This document shows, piece by piece, positions 33,791 to 44,861 of a DNA stretch of 64,000 nt (within the stretch, counting starts at the first letter, position 1; every line of letters starts with the position of its first letter). Position numbers and translations under genes: made by a program. Source of the DNA: Akebia trifoliata (lineage: Eukaryota > Streptophyta > Magnoliopsida > Ranunculales > Lardizabalaceae); the NCBI GenBank assembly GCA_017979445.1, contig CM030706.1:23639884-23703883 (forward strand), read 5' to 3'. A model generated the notes under the pieces. It saw only the letters and a program-made list of their open reading frames with translations, did not search any database and had not been told where the DNA came from.

Positions 33791-33950
33791 TAACATGAAC
33801 TCCGAATTCAGATTTTTTTAATGGTAGATTAGTTCTTTTTATCCATGTTAGAGTCAGTTTGGTTCCTAGACCTTAACAACTAGGTAACGACTCCTAAACC
33901 TCAAGGGTCAAAAGCGGATCCGCGCACCCCGCGGATCGAGGGCGCCTTCA

Positions 33951-34480
33951 GTAGGACTTTTGTAGGTGGGCATAAGATGGAGTTTAAAAAGACTGTGTAT
34001 AAGATTTAAGCTCCCAAAAATGCTCCTAGTCTTACATTATTCTTTTTTTCCTACCATTCTTTTGATTCTCTAATTTTGTTTTTCAAAATACTTGTAGTCT
34101 AGCATTTTTTTACCTTTTGATGGGAGATTTTTATTTAAAGGACTCTTTTTTTATATTTTAACTCTTCTTTTCTTTCGAAAATTTTCTTTTAGAAAATATA
34201 TTGTTTTTTTTATTGATCTGGCTTGAAGTAGCTTCTTAGGTTGCCTGTGTACCCAAATCTTTTCTCTTTTGGGATCAAGTCAAAATGTAATTCAAATTGT
34301 TACACTTTCCCTTCTCTAGGTTGATCTTGTGGTTTAAAAGAAAAAGGCAATTTGAATTTTTACAGGTTACATATGGGTTATAAGAGGTCAAATTTGATCA
34401 AGGTAAAATTGGGAGATCAATTTTGTCAAAGATGACTTCCTTAAGTGTAGTTCCAATTGATTAGGTCAAAGTTTGTGGAT
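33951..34480 (-). mobile_element. Fragment of a minus-strand Ogre-type element: end of pol and post-pol region (piece 3)
   Basis: On the minus strand, 34480-34427 resembles the end of the integrase frame of the full-length element (compare 29820-29880: GGTCAAA and GTAGTTCC... on this strand against GACCAAATC and TACATTTAAGGAGG). 34275-34215 resembles the post-pol stretch at 30041-30075 (GATCCCAAAA, GTAC, GGCAACCT, GAAG). With 16397-16602 and 14250-14474 this gives the expected order integrase end, post-pol motif, hairpin repeats. Confidence 0.65.
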
Positions 34481-35029
34481 ACTATCAACTTGATTCAATT
34501 ATTTTCACAAAGTTTGACTTCCTTCATGGTTAGGTTTTCTTGGATGGACATCCATGGATCAAGTCCTTGATTTTCATCTTTTCACATTTTGCTCTCGAAT
34601 AACCTTTCTTCGATGTATTTGAGCATGACATAACTCTTAGAGTTACTTTTCTTTGTTGAGGTTAAGATATTTGAAAATGCTAACTTACTCTGCTTGTAAT
34701 GATTGAATTAATCTACCATCAGGATCCGCACATGCAGATGAAATAGATCATGTCTCACGTCAAAGATCCACACATGTGCCCAAAAAAACATTCAAGTCAA
34801 TATTTCTCCTAATTTCAAGCCCACCTCTTCAATAGGACAACAAACATAAGACCAAAAAGGTGGATGAAAAGAATGATCCCAAGAAGGACCACTTCAAAGA
34901 AATAATGAAAAAATTGACTCTTATTTTTTGGAAACCCATTTAAGACTAGTAAAACATGATTTTTTTTTTAATAAATAAAAATATTATTGAGATTTGTATA
35001 ATTATGGCTCAGAATACCGCGACTAGTTT
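34481..35029. other. AT-rich DNA, no recognisable feature
   Basis: Possibly more of the old minus-strand element, but I could not match it to pol. Contains the duplicated phrase GATCCGCACATG / GATCCACACATGTG near 34723 and 34765. Confidence 0.4.
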
Positions 35030-35340
35030 CCATTTATTAGGAGTTGATCAAGAGGTATAAGTTTCGAAATGGGCTGGTTTTTTGTGAAGATCATATCTAT
35101 GATGGGGCAATCATTCTCACAAAAAATTATCTCATTTTGAAACTTCTAGCCTCAATCAAAAGTGGTTTACAAGTTGAAGAATCGTGAACAATCAATTTTT
35201 ACCGTTCATTTGTTAACCAGGATGATCTCCTCACTATAGAAAACATCCTCACAAAAAATCATCCCATTTAAAAACTTTTAACCAGTGTAAGACAAAATGT
35301 TGGCTCCCAACGTTGGCTTCCACTATTGACTGTCGAATGG

Positions 35341-35345
<5 letters not shown>
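35030..35345. mobile_element. Degenerate foldback (MITE) related to 35396-35761
   Basis: It shares the phrases AATGGGCTG, GATGATCTCCTCACTATAG and TTTACAAGTTGAAGAATCGTG with the copies at 35396-35761 and 62810-63109, in diverged form. The right end touches a TA microsatellite. Ends and target duplication could not be fixed. Confidence 0.5.
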
Positions 35346-35384
<39 letters not shown>

Positions 35385-35395
35385 TATATATATAT
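35346..35395. repeat. (TA)n microsatellite
   Basis: About 50 bp of alternating TA, interrupted once; abuts the left end of the foldback element. Confidence 0.95.
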
Positions 35396-35761
35396 GGGAA
35401 ATGTTCAGCAACAAACATTTTGACAAACATTTTGGCAAAACATTTTTCAAAATATGGGTTAGAGGTTTTGGAATGGGCTGATTTTTGGTGAGGATGATCT
35501 CTACGGTGAGGAGATCATCATCACCAAAAATCAGCCCATTCCAAAACCTCTTACCCATTAAAAATGGCTTACAAAAAATGGACGGTCCACGATTTCCCAA
35601 CTTGTAAACATGGGGTTAGAAGTTTTGGAATGGGCTGATTTTTGATGAGGATGATCTCCTCACCATAGAGATCATGCTCATCAAAAATCAGCCCATTCCA
35701 AAACCTCTAACCCATGTTTTGAAAAATGTTTTGCCAAAATGTTTGTTGCTGAAAGGGACCC
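35396..35761. mobile_element. Foldback MITE, MULE-like (366 bp)
   Basis: The ends are inverted copies: GGGAAATGTTCAGCAACAAAC at the left against GGGTCCCTTTCAGCAACAAAC read from the right. Nearly the whole element is palindromic, with TTTTGGAATGGGCTGATTTTT recurring in both orientations. It inserts in a TA tract, so its duplication cannot be distinguished. It shares its body with 62810-63109, which has a clear 9-bp duplication. Confidence 0.8.
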
Positions 35762-35806
35762 TATATATATATATATTATATATATATATATATGTATATA
35801 TATATT
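35762..35806. repeat. (TA)n microsatellite
   Basis: Alternating TA with small interruptions, continuing the tract left of the MITE. Confidence 0.9.
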
Positions 35807-35991
35807 ATAAACTTGTCCTGTTGTATAAGATATTATAACATTTGATCAATCACTTGTTCAGAGAAGTAAACCAAATGCTTAACGTTTTAAAAAAAAATTT
35901 AATCTTTTTCTCACAATTTTTTAATGGACACTTTATTATATCTTCTCATCCAAGTACAAAAGAAAAAAAAAAGATCTTGAAAAGTATATTT

Positions 35992-38203
35992 TGTTGACTT
36001 GTAGTGACTCACATATCTAAAAGATAAGGAGAAATGGTCTACTTAGAAATCTAAAGTAAGGAGGTTCGATTGAGGGATAAGGAAGGTGTTAGGCACCTTA
36101 TCCCTCCTATCCTAAGATGGTTACTAATAAATGACCAAATGGTGTGATTAGGAAACTCTCTTTTTTATTTTGAAAGTAAGAAAAACTATAGAAAAAAAAG
36201 TAAAAGGAAAAAAAAAACTATAGTTTAGTTTTAGAAACTAAGAAACTAAATTAATAAGCAAGCAAAAATAGAAATGTTACTTATTAGAATTTTTTATGAG
36301 GTTAGGATTTTGTTAGGAATCCACATGGATTTCACCTTCTTGGATTCTAAAGCTCTTTCCGAAGGTTATATACTCACTTGAAAGCATCTTTTTATTAGTT
36401 TAGTCTTTTGGAGGTGTCTATGAGTTGGAGACTACCATAAAAAGACTAGAGACCTTATGCATGAGATTTTGTCCATTTTTAGACTATTTTTGTTAGCTCT
36501 AAAGGTTGAATATAGGTCCATAGAGACTTATTTTCTTACTTGTAGCTATTTTAGAAATGAGTGTGTGCAAAGTCTATACATGTGATGGACTTAAAAAGAG
36601 AAAATTACCTTCAATGAGGGATTACTCTCTAGTTCTTAAGTCATTAAAAAAGAAAAAGGAAAATCTCTATTCTATGAATTTAAATTTGTAAGAAAAGTAA
36701 AGAACAACTAATCTGAATATTTAAACATTGTAGAAAGTAAATAAACAATTATTATAATGCTCTTGAGAGCTTATTGAGGACTCATAAGAGGAGATTATCT
36801 TTAGAAAATTTTACTTACTACCCCCAAACCTCACTAAAATAAACTAAGGTGTACATTGCTACAATCAAAGAAAGTATAAAAATAAACTTGCTTAAATGTA
36901 AAAAATGAGAATAGATAGAGGAGGGAGGTTTAGATAGGGATTACATAAAAAAGATTAGGACTAAGCCCCACCTTGGTTTCTTCTTCTTCTTTTGCTTGGT
37001 TAGAACTTCTTAAGTGTTTGGGAATGGATTTTGACAGAGTTTTGGCAGCCTAAAAAGATTTAAAAAGAGACTTGGGTTGAATTTTTGATCAATGGAGCTT
37101 CTTCTTCTTCTCTTTTGCCTTGAATGAGAGTTCTATTTATAAAATTTTGGGAGACCCTTGGGGATAAACTTGTCATAAATCATAAGGTTCTTAATATTTT
37201 CAATAAAACCTCTAGAGAAAATTCAAATTACCTCTCCTCTCCTTGGACTTGATGGTCTTTCACTCACTTATAGGTCTCACCAATCATGATGATCAAGAGG
37301 ATGGGATTGTAAGAAGTCATAGTTTCTAAAGAATTCTTTGAGGATGGTCGAAAAGTCCTACGTCATTGACTTTGGGTCAAATCCTAGAGAACTAGTTTAC
37401 ATGGCATGTAAATATGAATTGGGATTTTGGATATTAATGTCATCTAGCCCAACTAATTATCTAATAACATAGGGTTAAGAATGTCTATGCTCATAATTTT
37501 TAGAGAATTCTATGGGTTGAAAAAGGTTGTCAAAACCTCTTGAACTTGGTTTAATTACATTGACACTTCTAAGATTGATGATAGACTTTGAGGACATAAG
37601 GGTAATCTACCTTGGTTTAGTTCTAACAATATGGGATTAGGGTAGTAATTACAGTTATGTTGGGACCAATTTAACCAAGGTTCTTTGTTAGAAGAATATG
37701 AAAACTACTTGGAAACCATGACGGTGGTTTATTGAAGAATTAAAGGATAGGCAAAAGAATAAAATGGAGGAACTTTTTAGGGGAAAATTCATTAATAGAT
37801 TAAAGGGTAATTATCCCTAACCAAGTTTGAACACACATAGGTTTGTAACAAACCCAAGGCCTGAACAAAATTTATGCTTGGTCATGAGTCATCCTTGGAA
37901 CAAGCAAAAGTTGTTCTTGGTCGTGGGTTAACCTTAACCAGGCAAAGAGTAAACCTGGCCAAGATTGAGGTACAACTAGGCTTAAATTTAATCTTGGCCA
38001 AGGGTGAGGTATGATTAAGCTTGGCCAAGGGTTAGGTATGGCCATGCTTAAATCAATAATTTTTCAGAAATAGTCTTTAGGCATTGTGGTTGCTTGAAAA
38101 TGATATTTTTGAACCCTCCTAAAAATTTTCTTGGGTTAAGACCCATTCTCGGAAGGTTTTTGGTGCTCTCGAGTTCTGCATAGGCAAAAATGGGGTGTTT
38201 ACA
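35992..38203 (-). mobile_element. Solo LTR of a Tat-lineage element with 9-bp flanking repeats (2212 bp)
   Basis: The minus strand starts TGTAAACACCCCATTTTTGCC at 38203 and ends GTCAACA at 35992. A TATAAATA box lies at 37134-37141 (reversed) and the loop-conserved hairpin at 36072-36106. The sequence agtatattt flanks it exactly on both sides (35983-35991 and 38204-38212). Ty3 elements normally make 5-bp duplications, so either the boundary is off by a few bases and the AT-rich match is partly chance, or this copy was inserted unusually. No coding region inside. Confidence 0.7.
36072..36106 (-). other. Loop-conserved LTR hairpin, copy 6 (different stem)
   Basis: In LTR sense and in plus-strand sense the stem is GAGGGATAAGG/CCTTATCCCTC (11 perfect pairs). 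The loop in sense is the consensus TGCCTAACACCTT. Confidence 0.9.
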
Positions 38204-40030
38204 AGTATATTTCCTACTATCATTCACCATATCATAATACTCTATCATGAAAGATCCAATTTATGTGGAGAAGTTTTATGAGGAAGAACATATCGATGAG
38301 CAGTAGCCTCCTTTAGTATGAGATTTATTAGAGTCTAGAATATTCTTTTTGTCGTTCGAGAAACTTATATTATGGCATCATGTGCCATTTTATTTAGTAT
38401 GTCGTTTATGTCTTGATGTTTAATATTGGATTTTGAATATTATTACTAGTTAGTTTTCCCTTTTTATTAATCAATTGGATGTCTAAATTTTCCGTTGCGT
38501 TTTAATTGTTGAACAAATTATTGTCTATTATTATATGTTATCATGGATTGGGATAAATAATCATGCCTTGAAATCTAGTAGTGGAATCCTTGGGATTCTT
38601 GTTGGATTTGGGGGCATGACAGTACTCTCGATAGTCATTTTGTTTTTTTCTACTTCAACTACAAAAACATCTACCTTTACACCCATCCAAACATCATAAT
38701 TTTAGCAATAAAGTCTCCCTATAGTTTCTCCTAGATATTGTTTGGTTGACCTTTTATCTAGATTTCATTCCTTTCAAAGTAATATTTGAAGTTTAGCTTC
38801 TAGGAGTATAATTTTAGTTAAATATTAGTGGAATTGAGGATACTCCAGGTTTTAGTAGGGTTCAAGAACAAGGATGGAGCTAGAGGTCGCTAAGGATGTG
38901 ATTGTAGTTTATATTTTGTATGCCAAATTATATACTTGCTAACATATTCTTTTTAAAATATTTTTCATTAGCTTAATCATGATCGTATGATCGCGTCCAC
39001 GAAATCATAAATTTTTCTTGTTAGTTAAGGATTTATTTTTTAAAGGAATTGTTGTTCAAGGGGTGCTATCATTACCATCTTAGTCAAAATAAGCTTACTG
39101 CTATCGCAGGTAGCACATGTGGGGGCAAAAATGACAATTTTCATAAATTGTTTAGTGGGATCGGTATGGATCCTCAGATCACTTAAAACCAAATTTTACA
39201 ATTAAGTATGATCTAGCTGTGAATTTTCCATTTATTCTATGATAATAATGTTTGATATCATTGATTGTATTTTCGTATAAATGCAAAATATTACATTGGT
39301 GTATTCAAGTATTTTTTGAAAAAGCTATTATATTATTTGTGTTAATTAATGTGATTATGTGTCTAACTTAGTTCGATAATATGAGTAAAACATGAGTTCA
39401 ATATAAGGAATGTGAGGAATATGTCATATTTGAGAAACAAATTTGAACTCAAAATTGAAGACTTTATGTAATTATGAGCTAAAGAGCTTCGGAAAGTTCA
39501 AAAGTTTGTTTGGAAGAATTTTAAAGTACCCAAGTCATTTGAAGACATTGTAAAATAATGTCAAGAAATAAAATCATTTACAATGTCAAAATACTTATAA
39601 AAGAGGATTCCTACACTAAAAAAATATAACAGACTAGTTAGTTAGGATCAATTAGTTCCAAGAACCATTGACTTTGGGTGAGAAAGTGCATGATGTTTGT
39701 TAACATTAAGTCCAAGAATACCTAGTGTTATTTAATTTTAGGTCAGAGAGTGCTCGTGCGTTTATGTTTGGGTTAGGAGTACCCAGGATGTGTTTATTTA
39801 TTTGTTTGAGTTATAACGAGAAAGGAAAATAGGTGCATAAGGTAGTGTACCTTGGATTTCACATGTTATTCGGATAGGAAAAACAAAGACGACTGGTCCC
39901 CATGATCATGGGAAGTCTATAGTAGTCGACCAACTGAACTTTGTAAATAAGGCCCCCAAGATCATAGGGCCCTAATCAACGACCAACCTGAGTTGGGCAA
40001 AGGGTGAACCACTTGTAATTAGGTCTGTCA
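38204..40030 (+). mobile_element. Rearranged Tekay/Del-like LTR fragments
   Basis: About 39840-40020 resembles 51660-51790 of the solo LTR 49693-52678 (TCTATAGTAGTCGA; GACCAACCTGAGTTGGGCAAAGG against GACCAGCCTGAGCCGGATAAATGG). 38204-38623 looks like an LTR 3' end (TTCCGTTGCGTTTTAATTG, ending GGGGGCATGACA) but no primer site follows. The order (3' part before middle part) implies rearrangement. The remainder is AT-rich and unassigned. Confidence 0.45.
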
Positions 40031-40180
40031 TTTTCATATGCCTTTTTGCACTCTTTCCTGATTCTGGGACATCGTCGTTATGGTTTGCATTATCAATTCC
40101 ATCTTTGTTGGCTGTCTAACATTAGATGTCCCTGCATCTGTGGGTTGGGGCATCTTGCCTGGCTTACCTCTGCTTGCCAT
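40031..40180 (-). pseudogene. gag: N-terminal gag fragment of a Tekay/Del-like chromovirus
   Basis: On the minus strand an ATG at 40180 opens a frame MASRGKPGKMPQPTDAG... through MELIMQTITTMSQNQERV, resembling the start of chromovirus gag. It is soon stopped, and homology is lost at about 40030 where plus-strand LTR sequence begins. It lies about 290 bp downstream of a primer site and LTR, as expected for gag. Confidence 0.55.
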
Positions 40181-40457
40181 CTAGTAAAATCTATAATTTA
40201 AATAATTTTTTATAATTTTTCTAAATCCAAAAGATATTTCATCAAATTCTAGGCATAGTATTAATTACACATCAAGCATTTATGCATGCAATCGTATTTC
40301 ATTTAAAACTACTCAGTCCATTAATTCTTCAAATAATTATTGTCTCGTACTTAATATCCTTAAGGAATTTCCTATTATTTCTTATCCTATCTCTAATCTA
40401 GACTCTAACAAACCTCTAGACACAGAAGAGTTCTCATCACATTCGGAACTAATATTG

Positions 40458-40470
40458 AGCTCTAATACCA
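40458..40470 (-). other. Primer binding site (tRNA-iMet type)
   Basis: The minus strand reads TGGTATTAGAGCT, three bases after the LTR end; one mismatch from the common TGGTATCAGAGC site of chromoviruses. Confidence 0.75.
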
Positions 40471-41012
40471 AGCTGTCACATTCTGAAATTCCAACACGAA
40501 TCCCTACGATTCAACAAACAGAATCTTGAGGTGTGATGTGAACATACACACAACCTAATAGAACATTCACAAGCAATAATACTTATAGAAAAGAAAACAT
40601 ACACAGCGGAATAAACATTTGACTAACATATACAAGAGTCTAGAGTAAACAGATCAATCGCCAAAAACTGATATCATCAAAGTCCCCAGTCTTATAATAT
40701 ATTGAATTACAAAAATTTATAAGAAAAACATGTTTCTTATTTACAATAAGAAACTGCTAGGATCCTCGACTAGTCCTCAAAGACGCGGCGGTGGCAACAC
40801 ATCAATCAGATCCTCTTTGAGGACCTCATCAAAAGACTCCTCAAGAATAGAATAAGCTGAAATGTGAAGGACATGGTGAGTAGCATAGGAAAGTTACTCA
40901 ATAGGATGAACGTCGTTCTAATAGTGAGTCATACATGCACGAGTAATCACTAGAATGGTTAAATAATGCATGTTTTTTATAATGTAACATACAATAAATG
41001 TTTAAACATACT

Positions 41013-42508
41013 TGTAGACACCCCATTTTTGCACTCGCCTAATTAATCAACTCATCAATCCGATTGCGATGGTTTCCAATGATGGATGGTTATTCTAATG
41101 CTCTGTTTGTTATCAGATATGTTTCAGAAATTCGGTTGAGATATCTCAAGCAAACAAAACTGTAGAAACCACGCTATGCTAGGAAAATGTGCCCTAAAAA
41201 CATATAAATCATCATTTTTCAGACAAAAAAAGCTTCACAATAAAAGTTACTAAAAAATAACCAAATTACCGAAATACCCTTAACATCAAAACATCCTTAG
41301 AGCCTACATCACGCTTAGAAAAATCCTTTTGAACACATAAAATAATAAATTGAAATCAAATAAGTCATTTCGTCAATTTTCACCAAATTTGACAAAATTA
41401 TGAAAATGCCCCTAATAAAGTTCACGATCATTTGATGCGAAAAAATTCATAAGTGACACAAACCGATAATCCCATTGAATTCCTTACAAAAAATCGATTC
41501 CAAAACATCCCAGAGCATTGAAAAACGACTTCTCAACACAAAAGTCCTCTTTAGGGGTAAAACGATAATTTTTCAATTTTAACAATTTAAAATTTTGAAA
41601 AAAGTAATAATTAAATATTAATTAATCTACAGTGAAATCCTAATTAAAAATTTTTGAGTCAAGTCAATCAAATAAGACTTAAGTCAAGACCCTAATAAAG
41701 TTAATCAAGTAAGACTTAAGTCAAGACCCTAATAAAGTCAATCAAGTAAGACTTAAGTCAAAACCCTAATATAAATAAACCTAGTCAATCTAATACGACC
41801 AAAGTCAAACCTTAACTCTAACAGAATTTTAATCAAGCACTAACTCTATCTAAAATAATTCTAATCAAATATTAATTCTATCTAAAAGAATTCTAATTAA
41901 ACACTAACTCTATCTAAAAAACAAAAAAAAAATCTATAAATAGGGACCTCTACAACCTATTTTCGTAGGTCAAAAAGCTTCCCTAGCCTCCTCCAAACCC
42001 TAATTTTGAAGCCCTAACTCCTTACCTAACATCCATACCCCAATCTTAGCTCAAAAAACACCCAAAAACCCTTAAAAAATACCCAGAAATCCATAATCAA
42101 ATCAGAAAGATTCAGATATAAGAATGAGGTACTTCGTCTTAGAGATCTGAAGAGAATCCGGTGACAGAACGAAGCAAGGAATATTACTCAAGGGGATCTC
42201 TCCGCCAGCTTTGAGAGAATCACCGTTGCGATCATCCAGGTAAATATTTTTTATTTTTTATTTAGGTTTTTTTAACAATGTAGTCTTCTTGGGAAATAGT
42301 AGAGACCGGCGTTTATCGGGCAGGGTTAGTGCCTAATACCTTCCAACCCTGTAACTTGATCCCCAGACTTTATTTTTTTTGATAAATTAATTGTTTTATC
42401 CTTTTAGAGTCGATACTCGGTTCATAGACCGTAATAACTAGGTGGCGACTCCTAAACCTCGAAAATCAAAAGTGGATCCGCGCACCCCACGGATCGAGGG
42501 CACTTTCA
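41013..42508 (+). mobile_element. Solo LTR of the Tat/Ogre family (1496 bp)
   Basis: Starts TGTAGACACCCC and ends GGCACTTTCA, flanked by a perfect duplication atact (41008-41012 and 42509-42513). TATAAATA at 41935-41942, U3 subrepeats at 41650-41820 and the hairpin at 42321-42351. It is inserted in the chromovirus LTR in opposite orientation. Confidence 0.95.
42321..42351 (+). other. Loop-conserved LTR hairpin, copy 7
   Basis: CAGGGTTAG pairs with CCAACCCTG with one A-C mismatch, around TGCCTAATACCTT (one loop change). A G-C at the outer part in other copies is A-T here, and pairing is kept. Confidence 0.75.
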
Positions 42509-44861
42509 ATACTTAGTAAACAGTTATAGTAATTTTCAATCTATCATTTCTACCATTTAAAGTAACATATGCATTTTTTAAATGAAAACATCTATCATAC
42601 ATTACCAAATAAGAAAAAGATACATAATAAGAACACGGCAGTATAATCGATAAGAGAGCAGAGGAACACGTCGATATAACCACATCGACTATGGCAATAC
42701 GATATTTTAAACTTTCAATCCGATGTGGAATCCTATCGTTAATATCTAATTTTATCGTCTGTCTAGCATACCACGATTGGATGATCATTTATCTGGCTCA
42801 AACTGACCTTTGACCAAGAACCTAATACCGAGTTTAACTAATGGTGAGGTCGACCATTTGATGACTACAGACTAAAAGTAATCACTAACTAGTCTAGGAA
42901 ACCCCTCGCGTCGAAGCCTACAAAGAGGCAATGCATGTGAACCCTGCCTACCTCTACACTATACAGAGACCACTTTTACACATAACATTCCCCAAAAAAT
43001 AAGTAGGAGAAATTCTTGGATCTCATAAGCTGTAATATGCTCTAAGGTATCTCATACTACCGAAGAGCATATGACATCTAGCACTATCCTAGATTGATTC
43101 ATCGCTTCCGGATATACAGCAATGCATCACTCTTTATGGGTTTTCCACAAATTTTTTATGATAAACAAACTAGTTTGTTTTGTATATAGTATACTAGTTT
43201 CTTTTTATCGAAAATACAAACAAAATCTAGTAGTGCTCTCCACTGACAACCATCTGTCATTTCTATCCCTCAACCTTCTTATCTATCTATCTATCATGTT
43301 TTGCGTGGCATGACCAATGCGTAGAACTGGTGGCACTATCCCAACAATCAGTTGAGAACATACATTCTCTCTATCCATCCATCAATCAATCATCTAACTT
43401 TCTACATATCTATCAAAGTATTTTCATTTTTAAAGTTATTTGAAAATCATTAAACATCAATCAAAACCATCGAATCGAATTAAGACGTGAAAACTGGAAA
43501 AACTGTCAAAATTTGACTAAGTGTTGGAAAAAGTGAATTTTCAAAGTTGTCGAAATTGTAAATGGATTTTTGTACATGAAAGACCACAATAACATGAGAA
43601 AAACCATATAATTTTTATTACTTAATTCAAAGTAATACTAAAGATACTGCATTTTTTAAATTTGACGAAAACATCAAACTTTACGTTTTGTTCTTGAGAC
43701 TAAAAATCACATTTTGATACGATGAGATTGGAATCTTAAAACCATTCTCAATGTTCCAAAATGGAGGGTAAAACCTTAATTTCATTAAAAATATTTAAGT
43801 AACTTAAATATTTTTAATGAATGAAGGGCTGAAAACAATGTATAAGCTACATGGGAAATAATGAAGAGTTGAAAATAGTGTATAAGCTGAGTGGGAAACA
43901 AAGCCAAAGGAAAATTTCAAGTTCTGAAATTTTTGGGTTCTGACGGTGGCTTACGGTGGAGATATACTTGGCTAGCGGCGGCGCCCGTCAGCAAGCATGA
44001 AGCTAAAAATAAAAAAAAAATTTTAAATGCAGATTTTTCTCAATATTCGTTATACATAATATGATTAAAATACATAAAAAAATTAGTCATAAATAAATAT
44101 GTAAACATGATTCTAATCATTCAAATATTAATAAATTGAATAAAACAATTGATTTATCGACGATCGCATGGATTTTCTCTGAAATTATCACATAACTAAA
44201 AGGTATAAAGGAAGACATCCTTCCTCGAGCTACTTTCTACGGTTTAACGAAGTCTAAGGACCACCTTCGATAGATCACAAGGGTTTTCTTTCAGTGAAAA
44301 TCAAAGTTTCTAACGTCCACGCACAACCCTCGACGAGAGGAACAACTTTTCTCTTACGACGAAGTTCGAATCATTTTCATTTGACATAGATCTGAGTTTC
44401 AAATCTCGAAAAAAAGATAGGACTGATATTTGTTTGGAGAGAAGAATAAAAAAATTCAGATTTTTCTTATGATTTCAGATATTTATAACTTAAGTGAGAC
44501 GTAAGTGTCATTTCAGAAATTATTTTCCCGAATGTTGATTTGGACAACCTTATACTCTATTTTGAGTGATTTTTCGACATGAACCTAATGGCGTGATCGA
44601 TTTCCTCAAATTATGTCTTTAAAATGTAGTTTACCTATTAGAAAAATATCTAATACGAAATTCGAGGATTTGATAATTTTTCGATTGACTTCATATTTAG
44701 GCATGCTTACAGGTCTAAAGTATGTTTCTCGATCCTTATGAATCTATCGGTGAAGTTAGTTTTCCTCAACTATTAGAAACTAAGAATCCATACTTTTAAA
44801 TCAACATAAAAATTTAAAATACTTTTCTCGAGATACACATTCAAATTTTCAAGTCATTACA

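Larger units (their letters stand above)
16603..33950 (+). mobile_element. Full-length, decayed Ogre/Tat Ty3 retrotransposon (17,348 bp)
   Basis: Two LTRs (16603-18342 and 32210-33950), a tRNA-Arg primer site, a leader, ORF1, gag, protease, RT, RNase H, a second RNase H, integrase, a long 3' untranslated region with two repeat arrays, and a polypurine tract, in that order. Large size, tRNA-Arg priming, an extra ORF before gag and two RNase H domains are the marks of the Tat/Ogre lineage. The first ~330 LTR bases differ at about 11 sites by my count, so the LTRs are roughly 97% alike. The flanking 5-mers are gtacc and gtagg, only a 3/5 match. Every ORF but gag has stops or frameshifts, so it is not autonomous. 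Confidence 0.95.
32210..33950 (+). repeat. 3' LTR of the full-length Ogre/Tat element
   Basis: TGTAGACACCCC to GGCGCCTTCA, 1741 bp, collinear with the 5' LTR. TATAAATA at 33338-33345 and the loop-conserved hairpin at 33760-33790. Scattered single-base differences from the 5' LTR plus a 2-bp indel near 32883. Confidence 0.97.
40474..44861 (-). mobile_element. 5' LTR of a truncated Tekay/Del-like chromovirus, split by a solo LTR
   Basis: The minus strand starts TGTAATGACTTG at 44861 and ends GAATGTGACA at 40474. Removing the nested solo LTR with its duplication (1501 bp) leaves about 2.9 kb, close to the 2986 bp of the solo copy at 49693. Shared landmarks include TACTTTAGACCTGTAAGCATGC and, reversed, the AAATATTTAAGTAA block also at 56960-57010. 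A primer site and gag start follow it, so this is a genuine 5' LTR. The rest of the element has been lost. Confidence 0.75.
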
